A stretch of 5,161 nt of DNA from an uncultured bacterium (GTDB lineage Bacteria; Bacillota; Clostridia; Lachnospirales; Lachnospiraceae), in assembly GCA_947071365.1 (NCBI GenBank), contig CAMTFT010000168.1, positions 1-5,161 on the forward strand, given 5' to 3'. Positions 5,116 to 5,161 of this stretch are shown piece by piece; position 1 is the stretch's first letter, and each line of letters starts with the position of its first letter. The notes under the pieces were generated by a model. It was not told where the DNA came from. It did not search any database and saw only the letters and a list, made by a program, of their open reading frames with translations. The position numbers and the translations under genes were made by a program.

Positions 5116-5161
5116 CTGTCTCTTATACACATCTGACGCTGCCGACGACTTAATAGGTGTA
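5116..5161 (-). other. Nextera i5-side adapter and index (not biological)
   Basis: Bases 5116-5134 are the reverse complement of the Tn5 mosaic end (CTGTCTCTTATACACATCT) and 5135-5148 that of the Nextera read-1 adapter. CTTAATAG at 5149-5156 is the index; its reverse complement CTATTAAG is, from memory, S518 of the Nextera XT v2 set. GTGTA (5157-5161) begins the P5 side. Organism DNA ends at 5115. Confidence 0.98.

Overview
The window is one tagmented fragment of bacterial DNA. It has Illumina Nextera adapter and index sequence at both ends (1-48 and 5116-5161), so the biological insert is 49-5115. The organism looks like a low-to-mid GC anaerobic Firmicute, most likely a gut Lachnospiraceae/Clostridia member. 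The reasons are strong purine-rich Shine-Dalgarno sites, sigma-A promoters with extended -10 boxes, a clostridial-type HflX, an L,D-transpeptidase with a PG_binding_4 plus YkuD arrangement, and a small TPR lipoprotein of the kind common in that family. I cannot name the genus from sequence alone.

Layout. (i) 49-504 (+): the C-terminal half of an MscS-family mechanosensitive channel, cut off by the adapter junction. (ii) 505-755: convergent intergenic region with a strong bidirectional terminator (546-601) and a decayed tandem copy of the last ~85 bases of the next gene (671-755). (iii) 756-2123 (-): a complete secreted L,D-transpeptidase with an N-terminal ricin-like beta-trefoil, a peptidoglycan-binding domain and a C-terminal YkuD catalytic domain. 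(iv) 2124-2410: divergent control region with three short palindromes in the transpeptidase leader, a tandem ~20-bp direct repeat, and an extended -10 promoter firing rightward into a 24-codon leader ORF (2333-2407). (v) 2411-3472 (+): TPR lipoprotein. (vi) 3473-3568: 96-bp gap with a GC-rich hairpin. (vii) 3569-4810 (+): hflX, a ribosome-associated GTPase. (viii) 4811-5115: no convincing gene; a bidirectional terminator, then a near-consensus promoter surrounded by three dyad-symmetric sites, driving a rightward gene that lies beyond the fragment.

The genes are envelope or stress-related housekeeping and accessory functions: osmotic safety valve, cell-wall cross-linking, lipid-anchored TPR scaffold, ribosome rescue. 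The TPR gene and hflX probably share one transcript. I see no mobile element, CRISPR array, tRNA or rRNA, and no clearly new multi-gene system. The best leads are the leader ORF between promoter and TPR gene, the duplicated transpeptidase tail, and the dense operator-like structure around the right-end promoter.
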